A stretch of 64,000 nucleotides of DNA from Gulosibacter molinativorax (lineage in GTDB: Bacteria; Actinomycetota; Actinomycetes; Actinomycetales; Microbacteriaceae): contig NZ_CP028426.1 in NCBI RefSeq assembly GCF_003010915.2, positions 2,542,001-2,606,000 on the forward strand, read 5' to 3'. The notes under the pieces are model-generated. The model did not search any database. It was given only the letters and a program-made list of their open reading frames with translations, and was not told where the DNA came from. Position 1 is the first letter of the stretch; the number at the start of each line of letters is the position of its first letter. Of the stretch, positions 8,172 through 18,557 are shown piece by piece. The position numbers were made by a program, and so were the translations under genes.

Positions 8172-8885
8172 GTGGGAATTCTCGACAAGTTCGAGCGCGG
8201 ATTGGAGCGCACGTTCAATGGCGCCTTCGCGAAAACTTTCCGCTCCGGCCTGCAGCCGGTCGAGATTGTCTCGGCGCTCAAGCGTGAAATGGACACGAAG
8301 ACGACGATCATTTCGCGCAATCGAATCCTCGTCCCCAACCGCTTCCACGTCATCGTCTCCCCGACCGACTACGACCGGCTTGCGTCAATGGGCGACACCC
8401 TGCAGTCCTCGCTCATGCAGGAGGTCGAAAGTCACGCCGCCTCGCACCGATACCAATTTCCCGGTGGCCTGTCGATCAAGCTGATGCAGGACGATTCGCT
8501 TGGCATGGGCCAGCTGTCGATCGAGTCGCGCTCGGTCGAGGGCCGCGTGAACTGGACGCCCGTTCTCGAGGTGAACGGCATGCGTTATCCCCTCCACCAG
8601 GGTTCGAACGTGATCGGCCGCGGCTCGGATGCGCAGATCACCATCGACGACGGCGGCGCCTCCCGACGCCACGCCGAAGTGGTCTGGGATGGGCAGCGCG
8701 CGGGCGTGCGCGACCTCGGTTCCACAAACGGCACTAAACTCAATGGTCGTCGAGTCGCGCAGGCCGCACTCGAGCCCGACTCGCTCATCGAGATTGGTCG
8801 CACGCAACTCACCTTCCGGATAATTCCGGAGGCGGAGCCGAGTGACGACACGGGCTACATGCGACGACCCGGAGGTTCACAATGA
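8172..8885 (+). CDS. fhaA: FhaA: DUF3662 and FHA domain protein
   Basis: A 237-residue cytoplasmic scaffold. Residues 1-110 are the FhaA-type DUF3662 domain (VGILDKFERGLERTFN). Residues 135-225 are an FHA domain with GRGSDAQITI, SRRHAEV and the phosphothreonine pocket GSTNGTKLNG. In mycobacteria FhaA is recruited by phosphorylated MviN and PknB to control peptidoglycan synthesis. Start GTG 8172 has AAGGAG at 8162-8167; an ATG at 8148 would place that site inside the gene. The stop overlaps fhaB by four bases. Confidence 0.93.
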   Translation: MGILDKFERGLERTFNGAFAKTFRSGLQPVEIVSALKREMDTKTTIISRNRILVPNRFHVIVSPTDYDRLASMGDTLQSSLMQEVESHAASHRYQFPGGLSIKLMQDDSLGMGQLSIESRSVEGRVNWTPVLEVNGMRYPLHQGSNVIGRGSDAQITIDDGGASRRHAEVVWDGQRAGVRDLGSTNGTKLNGRRVAQAALEPDSLIEIGRTQLTFRIIPEAEPSDDTGYMRRPGGSQ

Positions 8886-9493
8886 GTGGGGAGCTCACGC
8901 TACTCGTCATCCGCCTCGTCTTCCTCGCGATCATGTGGATCTTCGTGTTCTCGATCGTGTATGCGCTCCGCAGCGACCTCTTCGGCTCGCGCTCGCGCGA
9001 CTACCAGCAGGCAATGGCGCAGTCGCGGCAGCAGACCTTTGCCGCGGCTGGCTCAGACTCCGGCTCGAGCGGAAGCCCGGCCCCCGCTCCCGCACCGGCA
9101 GGCGCGCCGGCAAGTGCCGCGTCGCAGCCTCAGACCCAGCCCGCGCCGCCCCCACAGGCCCCGGCAGCCGCATCCGGTGCGTCCGGCACATCCGGCCAGC
9201 CCCAGCGCCTCACGAAGCTCGTCATCACGTCGGGCCCCAAGCGCGGCTTCGAGATCGAGCTCGGCACCGAGCCGCTCTCGATCGGCCGCGCGCGCGATGC
9301 CGATGTGTGCATCCAGGACGACTACACGTCGACTCGCCACGCGCGCCTGCTCAACTGGGACGGGGCATGGATGCTCCAAGACCTCGATTCGACCAATGGC
9401 ACCTTCATTAACGGTGAGCGAGTGAGCCAGCCGGTCGAGCTTCGCAGCGGCGTTCCGGTGCGAATCGGCACGACCACCTTTGAGCTGCGTTAA
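8882..9493 (+). CDS. fhaB: FhaB: membrane-anchored FHA domain protein
   Basis: A 203-residue protein. Residues 5-28 form one transmembrane helix, residues 50-100 are a Gln/Pro/Ala-rich linker, and residues 110-203 are an FHA domain with SIGRARDADVCIQDDYTSTR, then HARL and DSTNGTFINGERV. FhaB reads phosphothreonine marks left by PknA/PknB on division proteins at the membrane. It overlaps fhaA by an ATGA and pstP by one base, so the three are translationally coupled. Confidence 0.93.
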   Translation: MSGELTLLVIRLVFLAIMWIFVFSIVYALRSDLFGSRSRDYQQAMAQSRQQTFAAAGSDSGSSGSPAPAPAPAGAPASAASQPQTQPAPPPQAPAAASGASGTSGQPQRLTKLVITSGPKRGFEIELGTEPLSIGRARDADVCIQDDYTSTRHARLLNWDGAWMLQDLDSTNGTFINGERVSQPVELRSGVPVRIGTTTFELR

Positions 9494-10743
9494 TGCCGAA
9501 AGTCGTTCGCGCGGGTGCCGTATCGCACGTCGGTCGAGTCCGGTCCAATAACCAGGACTCGGGCTTCATCGGCAAGCACGTTTACGGCGTCGCCGACGGC
9601 ATGGGCGGCCACGCGGGTGGCGACGTCGCGTCCTCAATCGCAGTTCGCCACCTCGCCGAGAACGATCAGCTCTACGACACGGTCGAGGAGGCCAAACAAG
9701 GCCTGACCGAGGCCCTCCTCGAGGCAAACTCGCTCATTACCGAAGCGGTCGAGGAGCACAGTGAGCTTCGCGGTATGGGTACGACCGCCGATCTCATCAC
9801 GCGCGTTGATGACGAGATGGTGATCGCGCACATTGGCGATTCGCGCGTGTATCGCTTCCACGAGGGCGAGCTCGAGCAGGTCACGATCGACCACACCTTC
9901 GTGCAGCGCCTCGTGGATGCGGGCCGCATCACGCCCGAGGAAGCGCTCGTGCACCCTCGACGATCCGTGCTCATGCGCGTGCTTGGCGACGTCGAGACCA
10001 ACCCGGATGTGGACACCTACGTCGTGCCGGCCGTCGAGGGCGACCGCTGGCTGCTCTGCTCCGACGGGCTCTCGAGCTATGCCGAAGAATCCCAGATTGC
10101 GGAGGTGCTCGCCCGTACCGTCGAGTCCTCCCGCGAGGTCGCGGATGATCTCGTGCAAATCGCGCTCGACAACGGCGCTCCCGACAACGTCACCGTCGTC
10201 GTCCTCGAGCTCGGCAACCGCCCCCTCGAGCCGATGCGCAGCCGCATCGTCGGCGCCGCGGCCAACCCGCTCAAGTACGCGTCCCGCGCTCCCCGCCGGG
10301 CCAAGCGCATCCTGCCGGACATGCTGCAGTCGAGCCGCCGCCTCGCGCAGCTGCCGGAGCGCGAAGAGTTCGTGCCGCCGAGCGACGAGTTCCTGCAGCA
10401 GCTCGTCGACGAGGAGCGCCGCCGCAAGCGCTGGCGGCGCATCACGTGGGCTGCCGCAGCGATCGTGCTGCTCGGGGTCATGGCGGGTGCATCCGCGCTC
10501 GCCTACTCGTGGACGCAGCAGCAGTACTACGTTGGCACGTACGAAGACCAGGTCGCGATCTACCAGGGCGTCCAGGCGACCCTTGGCCCGTGGGAGCTTT
10601 CGACCATGATTGAAGAGTCGGATATCTCGGTGGATGACCTTCCCGCCTACCAGCACATGCAGGTAACCTCGACCATTCCGTTCTCGTCGCTTGATGAGGC
10701 GCGGGCGCTCGTAGAAAGGTTGGAGGATGCAGTCAAGAACTAG
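9493..10743 (+). CDS. pstP: PstP: PP2C-family serine/threonine phosphatase
   Basis: A 416-residue protein. Residues 5-240 are the PP2C catalytic domain with metal-binding motifs RSNNQDSGF, ADGMGGHAGGD, GDSRVYRF, CSDGLSSY and APDNVTVVVLEL. Residues about 315-335 are a single transmembrane helix, followed by an ~80-residue extracytoplasmic domain. It is the only phosphatase here and removes the marks made by PknA and PknB on FHA proteins, PBPs and the kinases themselves. The last 17 bases overlap rodA. Confidence 0.94.
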   Translation: MPKVVRAGAVSHVGRVRSNNQDSGFIGKHVYGVADGMGGHAGGDVASSIAVRHLAENDQLYDTVEEAKQGLTEALLEANSLITEAVEEHSELRGMGTTADLITRVDDEMVIAHIGDSRVYRFHEGELEQVTIDHTFVQRLVDAGRITPEEALVHPRRSVLMRVLGDVETNPDVDTYVVPAVEGDRWLLCSDGLSSYAEESQIAEVLARTVESSREVADDLVQIALDNGAPDNVTVVVLELGNRPLEPMRSRIVGAAANPLKYASRAPRRAKRILPDMLQSSRRLAQLPEREEFVPPSDEFLQQLVDEERRRKRWRRITWAAAAIVLLGVMAGASALAYSWTQQQYYVGTYEDQVAIYQGVQATLGPWELSTMIEESDISVDDLPAYQHMQVTSTIPFSSLDEARALVERLEDAVKN

Positions 10744-12133
10744 CGCACCAGCTGGCGAGACGTCGCAGTCGCTCCCCAAGCCCAAGCGCCAGCGCACGCA
10801 GGGTCTACGCAACATGGAACTCGGCTTCCTGATCTTTGCGTACGTCATTGTGCTCGCCGCCCTTCTGCAGGTGCAGCTCGGGGTCACGGGGGCGTTCGAC
10901 TTCCAGGCCCTCGCGCTCCTCGGCTTCGTCGCGATCCTGACGCTCGCGATGCACGTCGTCCTCCGCTTCATCGCGCCCCAGGCCGACCCGTTCATCCTGC
11001 CGATCGCCACGACGCTCAATGGTCTCGGCATCTCCATGATCTATCGGCTCGAGCTCGGTGGCGTCGAGACCGCCAACTCTTTCGCGCAGATCCTCTACAC
11101 CGGCATCGGCGTCGCGTTCGGCATCGCCGTGCTGTTCTTGGTGCGCAACCACCGCATCCTGCAGCGGTACACGTACCTCTTCGGGCTCATTTCCCTCGTG
11201 CTCCTACTCCTGCCGCTCATCCCGGGCCTCGGCGTCTCGGAGGCGAACGCGCGCGTGTGGATCTCGATCGGCCCGTTCAACTTCCAGCCGGGTGAGATCG
11301 CGAAGGTCACCATCGCGATCTTCTTCGCCGGCTACCTCGTGACCGCCCGCGACTCGCTCTCGATGGTGAGCCGCAAGTTCCTCGGCATGAAGCTGCCGCG
11401 GATGCGCGACCTCGGCCCCATCCTCGTCGTCTGGGCGATCTGTATGGCCATCCTGGTCTTCCAGCGCGACCTCGGCACCTCGCTGCTCTACTTCGGGCTC
11501 TTCCTCGTGATGATCTTCGTATCGACGGGCCGGATCTCCTGGGTCGTGATCGGCCTCGTGCTGTTCGTGGCCGGCGCGACCGTCGCCGCGTTCAACATCA
11601 GCTACGTGAACTGGCGCGTGATGGCCTGGCTCGATCCGCTCAGCCCCGAGCATTATGACGCGGTCGGCGGCAGCTATCAGCTGGTGCAGGGGATGTTCGG
11701 CCTCGCCAACGGCGGGCTGATCGGCACGGGCCTCGGCCAGGGCCGCCCCGACATCACGCCGCTCGCCGAGAGCGACTTCATCATTGCCGCCCTGGGCGAA
11801 GAGCTGGGACTCGCCGGTCTCTTCGCGATCCTGTGCCTCTACCTGCTGTTCGTGGCGCGCGGCTTCCGCATCGGCCACCAGGGCGGGGATGACTTCGGTC
11901 GCCTCCTCGCGACCGGCCTCGCGTTCGTGATCGGCCTGCAGGTATTCATCGTCGTCGGTGGCGTCACCCGCGTCATCCCCCTGACCGGTCTCACGACACC
12001 GTTCCTCGCCGCGGGTGGCTCGAGCCTCCTCACGAACTGGATCATCGTCGCCATCCTGCTCAGGCTGAGTGACACCGTGAAGACCTCAAGTACTCCGCAA
12101 ATCAAGCCAGCATCGCAGGAGGTGCGTCCATGA
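10727..12133 (+). CDS. rodA: RodA/FtsW-family peptidoglycan glycosyltransferase
   Basis: A 468-residue SEDS protein with about ten membrane helices. SEDS landmarks include NARVWISIGPFNFQPGEIAK, FQRDLGTSLLYFGLF, GLANGGLIGTGLGQGRPD, PLAESDFIIAALGEELG (with the conserved Glu/Asp surface) and TGLTTPFLAAGGSSLL. It polymerises lipid II and pairs with the class B PBP encoded next. RodA and FtsW cannot be told apart by motif alone; the pbpA-pknA-pknB context favours RodA. Confidence 0.9.
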   Translation: MQSRTSAPAGETSQSLPKPKRQRTQGLRNMELGFLIFAYVIVLAALLQVQLGVTGAFDFQALALLGFVAILTLAMHVVLRFIAPQADPFILPIATTLNGLGISMIYRLELGGVETANSFAQILYTGIGVAFGIAVLFLVRNHRILQRYTYLFGLISLVLLLLPLIPGLGVSEANARVWISIGPFNFQPGEIAKVTIAIFFAGYLVTARDSLSMVSRKFLGMKLPRMRDLGPILVVWAICMAILVFQRDLGTSLLYFGLFLVMIFVSTGRISWVVIGLVLFVAGATVAAFNISYVNWRVMAWLDPLSPEHYDAVGGSYQLVQGMFGLANGGLIGTGLGQGRPDITPLAESDFIIAALGEELGLAGLFAILCLYLLFVARGFRIGHQGGDDFGRLLATGLAFVIGLQVFIVVGGVTRVIPLTGLTTPFLAAGGSSLLTNWIIVAILLRLSDTVKTSSTPQIKPASQEVRP

Positions 12134-13590
12134 GCCGCAATATCCGCGTCGTTGGCATCGTCCTGCTCGCGATGTTCCTCGCCCTGTTTGGGTCGTCAAC
12201 GTACATTCAGTTCGTCCAGGAGCCGGAGCTCGTCGCCGACGGCCGCAACACCCGAACGCTCCTGGCGAGCTACGAGGTGCAGCGCGGCCCGATCCTCGTC
12301 GACGGCAACCCGATCGCATACTCCGAGGCCGATGGCTCGTCGTACATGTACCAGCGCGTGTACACCGATGGCGAGGTCTACGCCCCGATCACGGGCTATT
12401 ACTCGGCCAACCAGGGCGCGACGCAGCTCGAAGAGGCGATGAACGCCGAGCTCTCGGGCACCGCCGACTCGCAGTTCTTCACGAGCTTGCGCGCGCTGTT
12501 CACTGGCGAGGAGCCCGCCGGTGCCGCGATCGAGACCACGATCAACCCAGCGGCCCAGCAGGCCGCCTGGGATGCGCTTGAAGGTCGCCCAGGTGCCGTG
12601 TTTGCGTACAACCCCGAAACCGGCGCGATCTACGCGATGGCGAGCACGCCGAGCTACGACCCGAACACGCTCGCGATGCACGATGACGCGACGGTTATCG
12701 AGAACTACAACGCGCTCATCAATGACCCGTCGAATCCGATGATCAACCGCGCGATCGGCGGCAACATGAACCCGCCGGGTTCGGTGTTCAAGCTGGTCGT
12801 CGCCGCGGCCGCACTTGAAGAGGGCATCGTGACGGCGGACTCCGAGCTCGATAATCCGGAGTCATGGACGCCGCCGGGGACCACCAAGCCCGTCTACAAC
12901 CCGAACCACGGTCAGAAGTGTGGCTCCGGCGAGAAGACGACGCTTCACATCGCGCTGCAGTACTCCTGCAATATCCCCTTCGCGCAGCTCGCCGTCCAGC
13001 TCGGCGACGAGAAGATTCGTGCGATGGCCGAGGCCTTCGGCTTCAACAGCTCGGTGTCCATCCCGATGGAATCGGACCCGAGTGTCTACCCGACCGAGGA
13101 CCTCGACGACGCGTTCACCGCCCAGACCGGCTTCGGCCAGTTCGAGGTTCGCACCACCCCGCTGCAGATGGCCATGGTCGCGGGCACGATCGCCAACGGC
13201 GGCGATATGATTCAGCCAACGTTGATCGAACAGATCATGACCCCGAGCCTCCAGGTCGTCCAGGGTCCGCAGGTGGAGTCGATGGGAACGGTGATTTCCC
13301 AAGAGACCGCCACGGCGCTCACCTCGATGATGCAAGACAGTGTCGCCAATGGCGTCGCATCCAACGCCCAAATTGCGGGCGTGGATGTGGCAGGCAAGAC
13401 CGGTACTGCGGAGAATGGTGAGGGTGAACCGTACTCGCTATGGTTCACCGGGTTCGCCGAATTGGATGGTCAGCAGGTCGCGGTGGCCGTGGTGTTGGAA
13501 GACGGCGGCGGAATGGGACAAAGCGGAACGGGAAACGGCTTAGCGGCCACGATAGGACAGCAAGTGATTAAGGCGGTGCTTGAGCTATGA
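12130..13590 (+). CDS. pbpA: PbpA: class B penicillin-binding transpeptidase
   Basis: A 486-residue protein with one N-terminal membrane anchor (residues 7-25) and a transpeptidase domain from about residue 155. The catalytic motifs are all present: S218-V-F-K221, S279-C-N281 and K423-T-G-T426. It cross-links peptidoglycan made by the SEDS partner encoded just upstream, overlapping by an ATGA. It overlaps pknA by four bases. No resistance-type change is obvious from the motifs. Confidence 0.94.
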   Translation: MSRNIRVVGIVLLAMFLALFGSSTYIQFVQEPELVADGRNTRTLLASYEVQRGPILVDGNPIAYSEADGSSYMYQRVYTDGEVYAPITGYYSANQGATQLEEAMNAELSGTADSQFFTSLRALFTGEEPAGAAIETTINPAAQQAAWDALEGRPGAVFAYNPETGAIYAMASTPSYDPNTLAMHDDATVIENYNALINDPSNPMINRAIGGNMNPPGSVFKLVVAAAALEEGIVTADSELDNPESWTPPGTTKPVYNPNHGQKCGSGEKTTLHIALQYSCNIPFAQLAVQLGDEKIRAMAEAFGFNSSVSIPMESDPSVYPTEDLDDAFTAQTGFGQFEVRTTPLQMAMVAGTIANGGDMIQPTLIEQIMTPSLQVVQGPQVESMGTVISQETATALTSMMQDSVANGVASNAQIAGVDVAGKTGTAENGEGEPYSLWFTGFAELDGQQVAVAVVLEDGGGMGQSGTGNGLAATIGQQVIKAVLEL

Positions 13591-15488
13591 GGCCTGGGCA
13601 GGGAGTCACATTCGGCAACCGGTACCAACTGGGAAGCCGCATCGCCATTGGTGGCATGGGTGAAGTGTGGGAAGCCACCGACCTCGTAATAGGGCGCCAG
13701 GTTGCGATCAAGATCCTGAAGGATGAGTACATGGGGGACCCCGGGTTCCTCGAACGATTCCGCGCCGAGGCCCGTCACGCCGCACTCGTCAACCACGAGG
13801 GCATCGCGAATGTCTACGACTACGGTGAGGAAAACGGTTCCGCTTTCCTCGTCATGGAGCTCGTCCCCGGCGAGGCGCTGTCCACGATCCTTGAGCGCGA
13901 GCGCGTGCTGCCCTCGGACCAGGTCATGGATATCGTCGCGCAGACGAGCGCCGCACTGTCCGCAGCTCATCGCGCTGGTCTCGTGCACCGTGACATCAAG
14001 CCCGGAAACTTGCTCATTACCCCCGACCACCGGGTGAAGATCACCGACTTCGGTATCGCCCGGATCGCCGACCAGGTGCCGCTCACCGCGACCGGCCAGG
14101 TCATGGGTACCGTCCAATACCTGTCGCCCGAGCAGGCCTCGGGGCAGCCGGCCACCGCATCCACCGACATCTACTCGCTCGGCATCGTGGCGTACGAGGC
14201 GCTCGCTGGGCGTCGCCCGTTCACTGGTGAGTCGCAGGTCGCGATCGCGATGGCGCACATCAACGACCAGCCTTCCCCGTTGCCGGTAACCGTGCCGGAA
14301 CCGGTCCGAAACCTGGTCATTGCGTCGATCGCCAAAGACCCAAAGGATCGTCCAGAGTCGGCCGAGGCCTTCTCGCGCGCGGCCTCCGCGCTCCGCGACG
14401 GCAACGTGCAGCGCGCGGCCCAGGCTGTTCCCGCCGTGCTCGGCCAGCCGGGGACGCAGGCGACCGCGCAGCTCGACCAGACCCAGGTCCTCAGCAGCGA
14501 CAACCGACCCACCACCGTGCTTTCTGGGCCGGCGGATGCGGACGGCATCGACTCCCTACTCGGCGACACCCGCGAGCAACGCTCCGTGGGCACCGACGTC
14601 GAGAAATCGGAGGAGGACGAGGAAGAGAAACCCAAAAGTGGCCAATGGCGATGGTGGCTCGTAGCCGCGATCGCGCTGCTCGCAATCGCCCTCGGCATCC
14701 TCGGGTACGCGATGCTCAGCAGCGGTAACCCCGAGCCGACGCCCACCCCGACGATCACGCAGAGCGCGCCCGAGACCACCGAGCCGACGCAAAGCGAGCC
14801 GGAGACGGTATCGGTGAACGCATCCGACTACGTCGGCCTCACCTACGACGAGGCCGCAAGCAAGGTCAGCGAACTCGGCCTCACGCCCGTTCGGGTCGAG
14901 GGCGACGCGGCGCAGAATGAGTCGGATGTGGGCGTCGTCTACGACGTGAACCCGACCGGAAACGTCCGCCCGGGTGCGAGCGTGTCGCTGCTCGTCTACG
15001 CCAAGCAGGACCCGCTCGAGGGTCCGGCAAGCGCGCCGCAGGTCGGCACGAACGGCACTGAACTCGTCGTCTCCGGCCTCGACGCCTCGTGCCCCGCCGG
15101 ACGACCCTTCGAGGGCTTCACCGTGACCACCACATGGTCTGATGGCTCAACGGAGACCCACTCGACCTCGGATTCCTCGCTCACCGCGAGCATCCCGAGC
15201 GGCGCGACCTCCGTGAATGTGTCCTACGTGCGCTCGTGCGGTGGCCAGGACTCGCCGTCCTCGCCCGCGACGCAGTTCGCGATCAACCTGCCTGCTCCGC
15301 CGAATGACAATTCCGGCAGTGGTTCCGGCAGCGGCTCTGGAAGTAACAGCGACAGCGCTACAACCGGTGACACGAGCGGTAACAGTGACTCGGGCGGGCT
15401 GGGCGGCGCGAGTGATTCTGGCAGCGCGGATTCGTCCGCTGATACCGCCACCGATCCGAACCCGCCTGAAACCCAAACGGCGCCCTAA
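13587..15488 (+). CDS. pknA: PknA-like serine/threonine kinase with one PASTA domain
   Basis: A 633-residue Hanks-type kinase. Residues 12-275 are the kinase domain with Lys42, HRD at 134-136 and DFG at 154-156. After an acidic linker comes a membrane helix at about residues 354-375, one PASTA domain (about 395-470), an Ig-like beta region (480-570) and a Ser/Gly/Asn/Asp-rich low-complexity tail. It controls division and envelope synthesis with PknB. Mycobacterial PknA has no PASTA domain, so the extracellular part here is a lineage difference. It overlaps pbpA by four bases and is separated from pknB by 71 bases. Confidence 0.9.
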   Translation: MRPGQGVTFGNRYQLGSRIAIGGMGEVWEATDLVIGRQVAIKILKDEYMGDPGFLERFRAEARHAALVNHEGIANVYDYGEENGSAFLVMELVPGEALSTILERERVLPSDQVMDIVAQTSAALSAAHRAGLVHRDIKPGNLLITPDHRVKITDFGIARIADQVPLTATGQVMGTVQYLSPEQASGQPATASTDIYSLGIVAYEALAGRRPFTGESQVAIAMAHINDQPSPLPVTVPEPVRNLVIASIAKDPKDRPESAEAFSRAASALRDGNVQRAAQAVPAVLGQPGTQATAQLDQTQVLSSDNRPTTVLSGPADADGIDSLLGDTREQRSVGTDVEKSEEDEEEKPKSGQWRWWLVAAIALLAIALGILGYAMLSSGNPEPTPTPTITQSAPETTEPTQSEPETVSVNASDYVGLTYDEAASKVSELGLTPVRVEGDAAQNESDVGVVYDVNPTGNVRPGASVSLLVYAKQDPLEGPASAPQVGTNGTELVVSGLDASCPAGRPFEGFTVTTTWSDGSTETHSTSDSSLTASIPSGATSVNVSYVRSCGGQDSPSSPATQFAINLPAPPNDNSGSGSGSGSGSNSDSATTGDTSGNSDSGGLGGASDSGSADSSADTATDPNPPETQTAP

Positions 15489-15500
15489 TCGCGCGGTCGC

Positions 15501-15506
15501 TAGACT
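15501..15506 (+). promoter_or_regulatory. -10-like box before pknB
   Basis: TAGACT matches the actinobacterial TANNNT -10 pattern, the same hexamer as before crgA. It lies in the only real gap of the fha-pkn block, 53 bases before the pknB start. It suggests a separate pknB promoter; no good -35 is visible. Confidence 0.35.
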
Positions 15507-15559
15507 GAGCACCTTACGCATGTCCTAACGGGCGCCCCCAACTTCGAGGAGTTTGTGTC

Positions 15560-17470
15560 GTGATTCAGACGCAACGCACGCTCGCCGACCGATACCTCAT
15601 CGGTCGACGCATAGGCCGAGGCGGCATGGCGGAGGTCTATGCGGCCACCGACCAACGGCTCGGGCGGCGCGTTGCGGTCAAACTCCTGCACACGAACCTC
15701 GCGACCGAACCGGCTTTCCGCAAGCGCTTCCGCCAAGAGGCACAGGCCGCAGCCCGAATGACGCACCCGACGATCGTGCGCGTGTTCGACGCGGGTGAGG
15801 ACACCTTCGTGCGCGACGACGGCTTTGAGATCACCGTGCCGTACATCGTGATGGAATTCATTGACGGTGACCACCTCGGCCAAATCATGTCCGAGGGCAT
15901 CCTGCCGCCGGACAAGATCGAAAAGTACATGTCGGGCATCCTGACCTCGCTCGAGTACTCGCACCGTGCCGGCGTCGTGCACCGCGACATCAAGCCCGCG
16001 AACATCATGGTCACGACCAACGACGAGGTCAAGGTCACCGACTTCGGTATCGCGCGCGCGATCTCCGACACCGCCGGAACAATCGCCCAGACGACCGCGA
16101 TTCTTGGCACCGCATCCTATTTCTCGCCCGAGCAGGCTCGCGGCGAGACCGTCGACGGCCGAAGCGACCTGTACTCGGCGGGCATCGTCCTCTACGAGAT
16201 GCTCACGGGGCGCGTGCCGTTCCAGGGCGACTCGGCCGTGGCAGTCGCGTACCAGCACGTCACCGAGCCGCCGCGCCGCCCGAGTGAGGTTAATTCGCAG
16301 GTCTCCCCGGCGCTGGATGCGGTGGTGCTGAAGGCGCTCGCCAAGCGGCGCGAGGATCGCTATCAGACGGCCGCGGAGTTCCGCGCCGACCTCCAGAACG
16401 CCTTCCAGGGCGTTTCCCCCTCCTACGTGGCCGCAGCGGCCGACGACAACCCCACCGAGCTCTTCGGCCCCGGGCCGACCGCAGTGGATGCGACCGAGTC
16501 CGCGCTCCAGAACATGAGCACCGACGACGACCGCGCCCCACAGGTGCAGCGGCGTCCGCCAGCGATGTGGATCTGGGGTGCCGCGGGACTCGTCGTGGCC
16601 GTGATCATCGGCGTGCTGATCTGGGTCATGCTGTTGCCCAAGGAGGGCCAGCTCCCTTCAGCGAGCGTGGTGGTGCCCGACGTGGTCGGACTGGATGAGA
16701 CGGAGGCAACGGCCACCCTCGAGGAGCTTGGGCTCGTCGTAGACGTGGAGACCGCGCCGAGCGACGAAGTCGAGATCGACTTCGTGATGGCGCAGACCCC
16801 GCCGCCCGAGTCGTCCATCCCCCACGGCGATCCCGTGACGATCACCGTCTCGGCCGGGCCAGCATCAATCTCGGTGCCGAACCTCAATACACTGACAGAG
16901 GACCAAGCGAAGGCCGCACTTGAGGCCGTGGGTCTCACCCTCGGATCGGTGTTCACGGAAGACTCGCCTTCCGTGCCGCAAGGCCAGGTCATCCGCAGTC
17001 AACCGGGGGGCGGCTCTGCGGCTGCGCCCGGCAGTGGCGTCGACATCTACGTGTCGAACGGCCAGGTAACTATTCCAAACTTCATCGGCGAGAACCTCGA
17101 GAGCGCCGAGGAGGTTGTCGCGTCCCTGGGCCTGCGCGTCGAGCGACAGCCCGATTACTCGTGCGTCGCGCAGGATGGCTGGCCGATCACGCAGCAGTCC
17201 GTACAGCCCGGCCGCGTAGACCAGGGCTCGACCGTCGGCCTGACCTACTGCGACGGCACCGAGCCGGATCCCGCACCGCCAGCGAACGACCCGGGCGACA
17301 CCACTCAGGACGACACTCCAGCACCGCCCGAGACCGATGCCGCGGGCAACGCCGACAGCACCAACGGCAATGGCAACGGCACCCCAGGCGGGAATAACGG
17401 GAACGGCAATGGCACGCCAGGCGGCAACAACGGGAACGGCAACCCCGGTGGCCTGCGCGGGAGCGACTAA
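15560..17470 (+). CDS. pknB: PknB-like serine/threonine kinase with three PASTA domains
   Basis: A 636-residue kinase. Residues 11-275 are the kinase domain with Lys41, HRD 141-143 and DFG 161-163. A membrane helix spans about 333-355. Three PASTA repeats follow, beginning at VVVPDVVGL, SISVPNLN and VTIPNFIG, which bind lipid II or muropeptides. The tail is rich in Gly/Asn. The third PASTA has two cysteines (YSCVAQ, LTYCDG) that could form a disulfide outside the cell. Start GTG 15560 is preceded by GAGGAG. Mycobacterial PknB carries four PASTA domains, so this one is shorter. Confidence 0.93.
   Translation: MIQTQRTLADRYLIGRRIGRGGMAEVYAATDQRLGRRVAVKLLHTNLATEPAFRKRFRQEAQAAARMTHPTIVRVFDAGEDTFVRDDGFEITVPYIVMEFIDGDHLGQIMSEGILPPDKIEKYMSGILTSLEYSHRAGVVHRDIKPANIMVTTNDEVKVTDFGIARAISDTAGTIAQTTAILGTASYFSPEQARGETVDGRSDLYSAGIVLYEMLTGRVPFQGDSAVAVAYQHVTEPPRRPSEVNSQVSPALDAVVLKALAKRREDRYQTAAEFRADLQNAFQGVSPSYVAAAADDNPTELFGPGPTAVDATESALQNMSTDDDRAPQVQRRPPAMWIWGAAGLVVAVIIGVLIWVMLLPKEGQLPSASVVVPDVVGLDETEATATLEELGLVVDVETAPSDEVEIDFVMAQTPPPESSIPHGDPVTITVSAGPASISVPNLNTLTEDQAKAALEAVGLTLGSVFTEDSPSVPQGQVIRSQPGGGSAAAPGSGVDIYVSNGQVTIPNFIGENLESAEEVVASLGLRVERQPDYSCVAQDGWPITQQSVQPGRVDQGSTVGLTYCDGTEPDPAPPANDPGDTTQDDTPAPPETDAAGNADSTNGNGNGTPGGNNGNGNGTPGGNNGNGNPGGLRGSD
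17366..17452. repeat. 33-base repeats encoding the Gly/Asn tail of PknB
   Basis: Units 17366-17398 and 17399-17431 each encode GNGNGTPGGNN; a partial third unit reaches 17452. It is an extracellular low-complexity tail, likely to vary in length between strains. Confidence 0.8.
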
Positions 17471-17532
17471 GTCGCAGTTAGCTCCGCGCGGCTGACGGCT
17501 AGCGCTCGCTGCACGTGGTTAGGTGCACGCGG

Positions 17533-17745
17533 CTAGTAGCTCGCGACTGTGGTCACGTCCACGCCACTCGTGGACATGCCCATCGACACCGTAATGTCCT
17601 GCGTGTTCGGGAGCACGATGTTCGCGTCGACCCACGGGAACACCCACGTCACGAGGGCATAGAGCACCGCGGCGATCAGGGCGAGGTACACGAGCAGCTT
17701 GACCGGCCAGGGGCCTGGAATCGCTCGCCAAAGAGCTCCGTACAT
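17533..17745 (-). CDS. Small single-span membrane protein downstream of sortase
   Basis: 70 residues with one strong hydrophobic helix (VKLLVYLALIAAVLYALVTW, residues 15-34) and a polar extracytoplasmic tail. Its ATG lies within the last bases of the sortase gene (shared base 17745), so it is translationally coupled to it. Small proteins of this kind follow class E sortase genes in related genomes (general family knowledge); their role is not known. Confidence 0.75.
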   Translation of the reverse strand: MYGALWRAIPGPWPVKLLVYLALIAAVLYALVTWVFPWVDANIVLPNTQDITVSMGMSTSGVDVTTVASY

Positions 17746-18557
17746 TAGAGGTCACCTCCGGTGTCCTGGTTGCCGTTGTTGGCGCGTGCGTTGACCGTGT
17801 CGGCAATCTCGGCGGGCGGCCCCTCCGAGCGCGGCACGAAGTCGACCAGCACCGTGTAGGCAACCTGTCGCTCGAGCGAGGATGTGTAGATCGGGTTACA
17901 CGTCTGCAGAATCATGATCCGGTCCTCGCTCTTCATGTCGGGGTGACGGGGGACGTCCGCTAGGACCGAGACTTCGCTCGGGAGCACGTACTCACCGGAA
18001 CGATACGTGTAGACATACCAGCCGTCGACCGTCTCGATGTAGACGTTGTCGCCCACCGAGAGGTCGGGGACCTCCTTGAACGCGGAGCCATATCCCCAGC
18101 GGTGACCGGCGATGACGAAGTTCCCCACGGACCCGACCGGGTCGGAGGACTCGTACGCCCCGACGTACTGGTCGAGCACGCCGTAGAAGGATGTACCGGT
18201 CGCGATCGTGCGCGAGAAGTCACCTTCCCAGGCGGGCACGTAGAGCACGGCAAAGGGCTGACCCTCACCCTCGGGCATCGCTCGGATCGGGATGCCGCTC
18301 TCGTCAAGTTCCGGCGCATCCGCCGTCTGATAATCCTGCTCAAACTGCTGGCTGAGGCTCGCACCCGCCTCGTCCTGAGCGCTTCCCGCGAGGCCGTCGT
18401 AATAGAAATACTTCCAGCCGATAAACAGCAGCAGCAGCGCGCCAACGGTCAGGAGCAATTCACCAAGAACGCCGGTGAAGGTAACCTTCGGCCGGCGTTT
18501 GGCTGCTGCTCTTCTCCCGCTTTTCTTGCGGGGCGAGCTGTGCTGGAGTGCAGTCAT
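17745..18557 (-). CDS. Class E sortase
   Basis: A 270-residue membrane-anchored transpeptidase. It has a basic cytoplasmic N-terminus, one membrane helix (about 30-50) and a sortase beta-barrel with the catalytic triad His152 (VIAGHRWGYG), Cys220 (ILQTCNP) and Arg230 (SLERQV). Class E sortases of high-GC Gram-positives join LAXTG-type proteins to the wall or pilins to one another; no obvious substrate is encoded nearby. The -10-like TACAAT (18564-18569, minus strand) lies six bases before the ATG, which suggests a leaderless mRNA. Confidence 0.92.
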   Translation of the reverse strand: MTALQHSSPRKKSGRRAAAKRRPKVTFTGVLGELLLTVGALLLLFIGWKYFYYDGLAGSAQDEAGASLSQQFEQDYQTADAPELDESGIPIRAMPEGEGQPFAVLYVPAWEGDFSRTIATGTSFYGVLDQYVGAYESSDPVGSVGNFVIAGHRWGYGSAFKEVPDLSVGDNVYIETVDGWYVYTYRSGEYVLPSEVSVLADVPRHPDMKSEDRIMILQTCNPIYTSSLERQVAYTVLVDFVPRSEGPPAEIADTVNARANNGNQDTGGDL

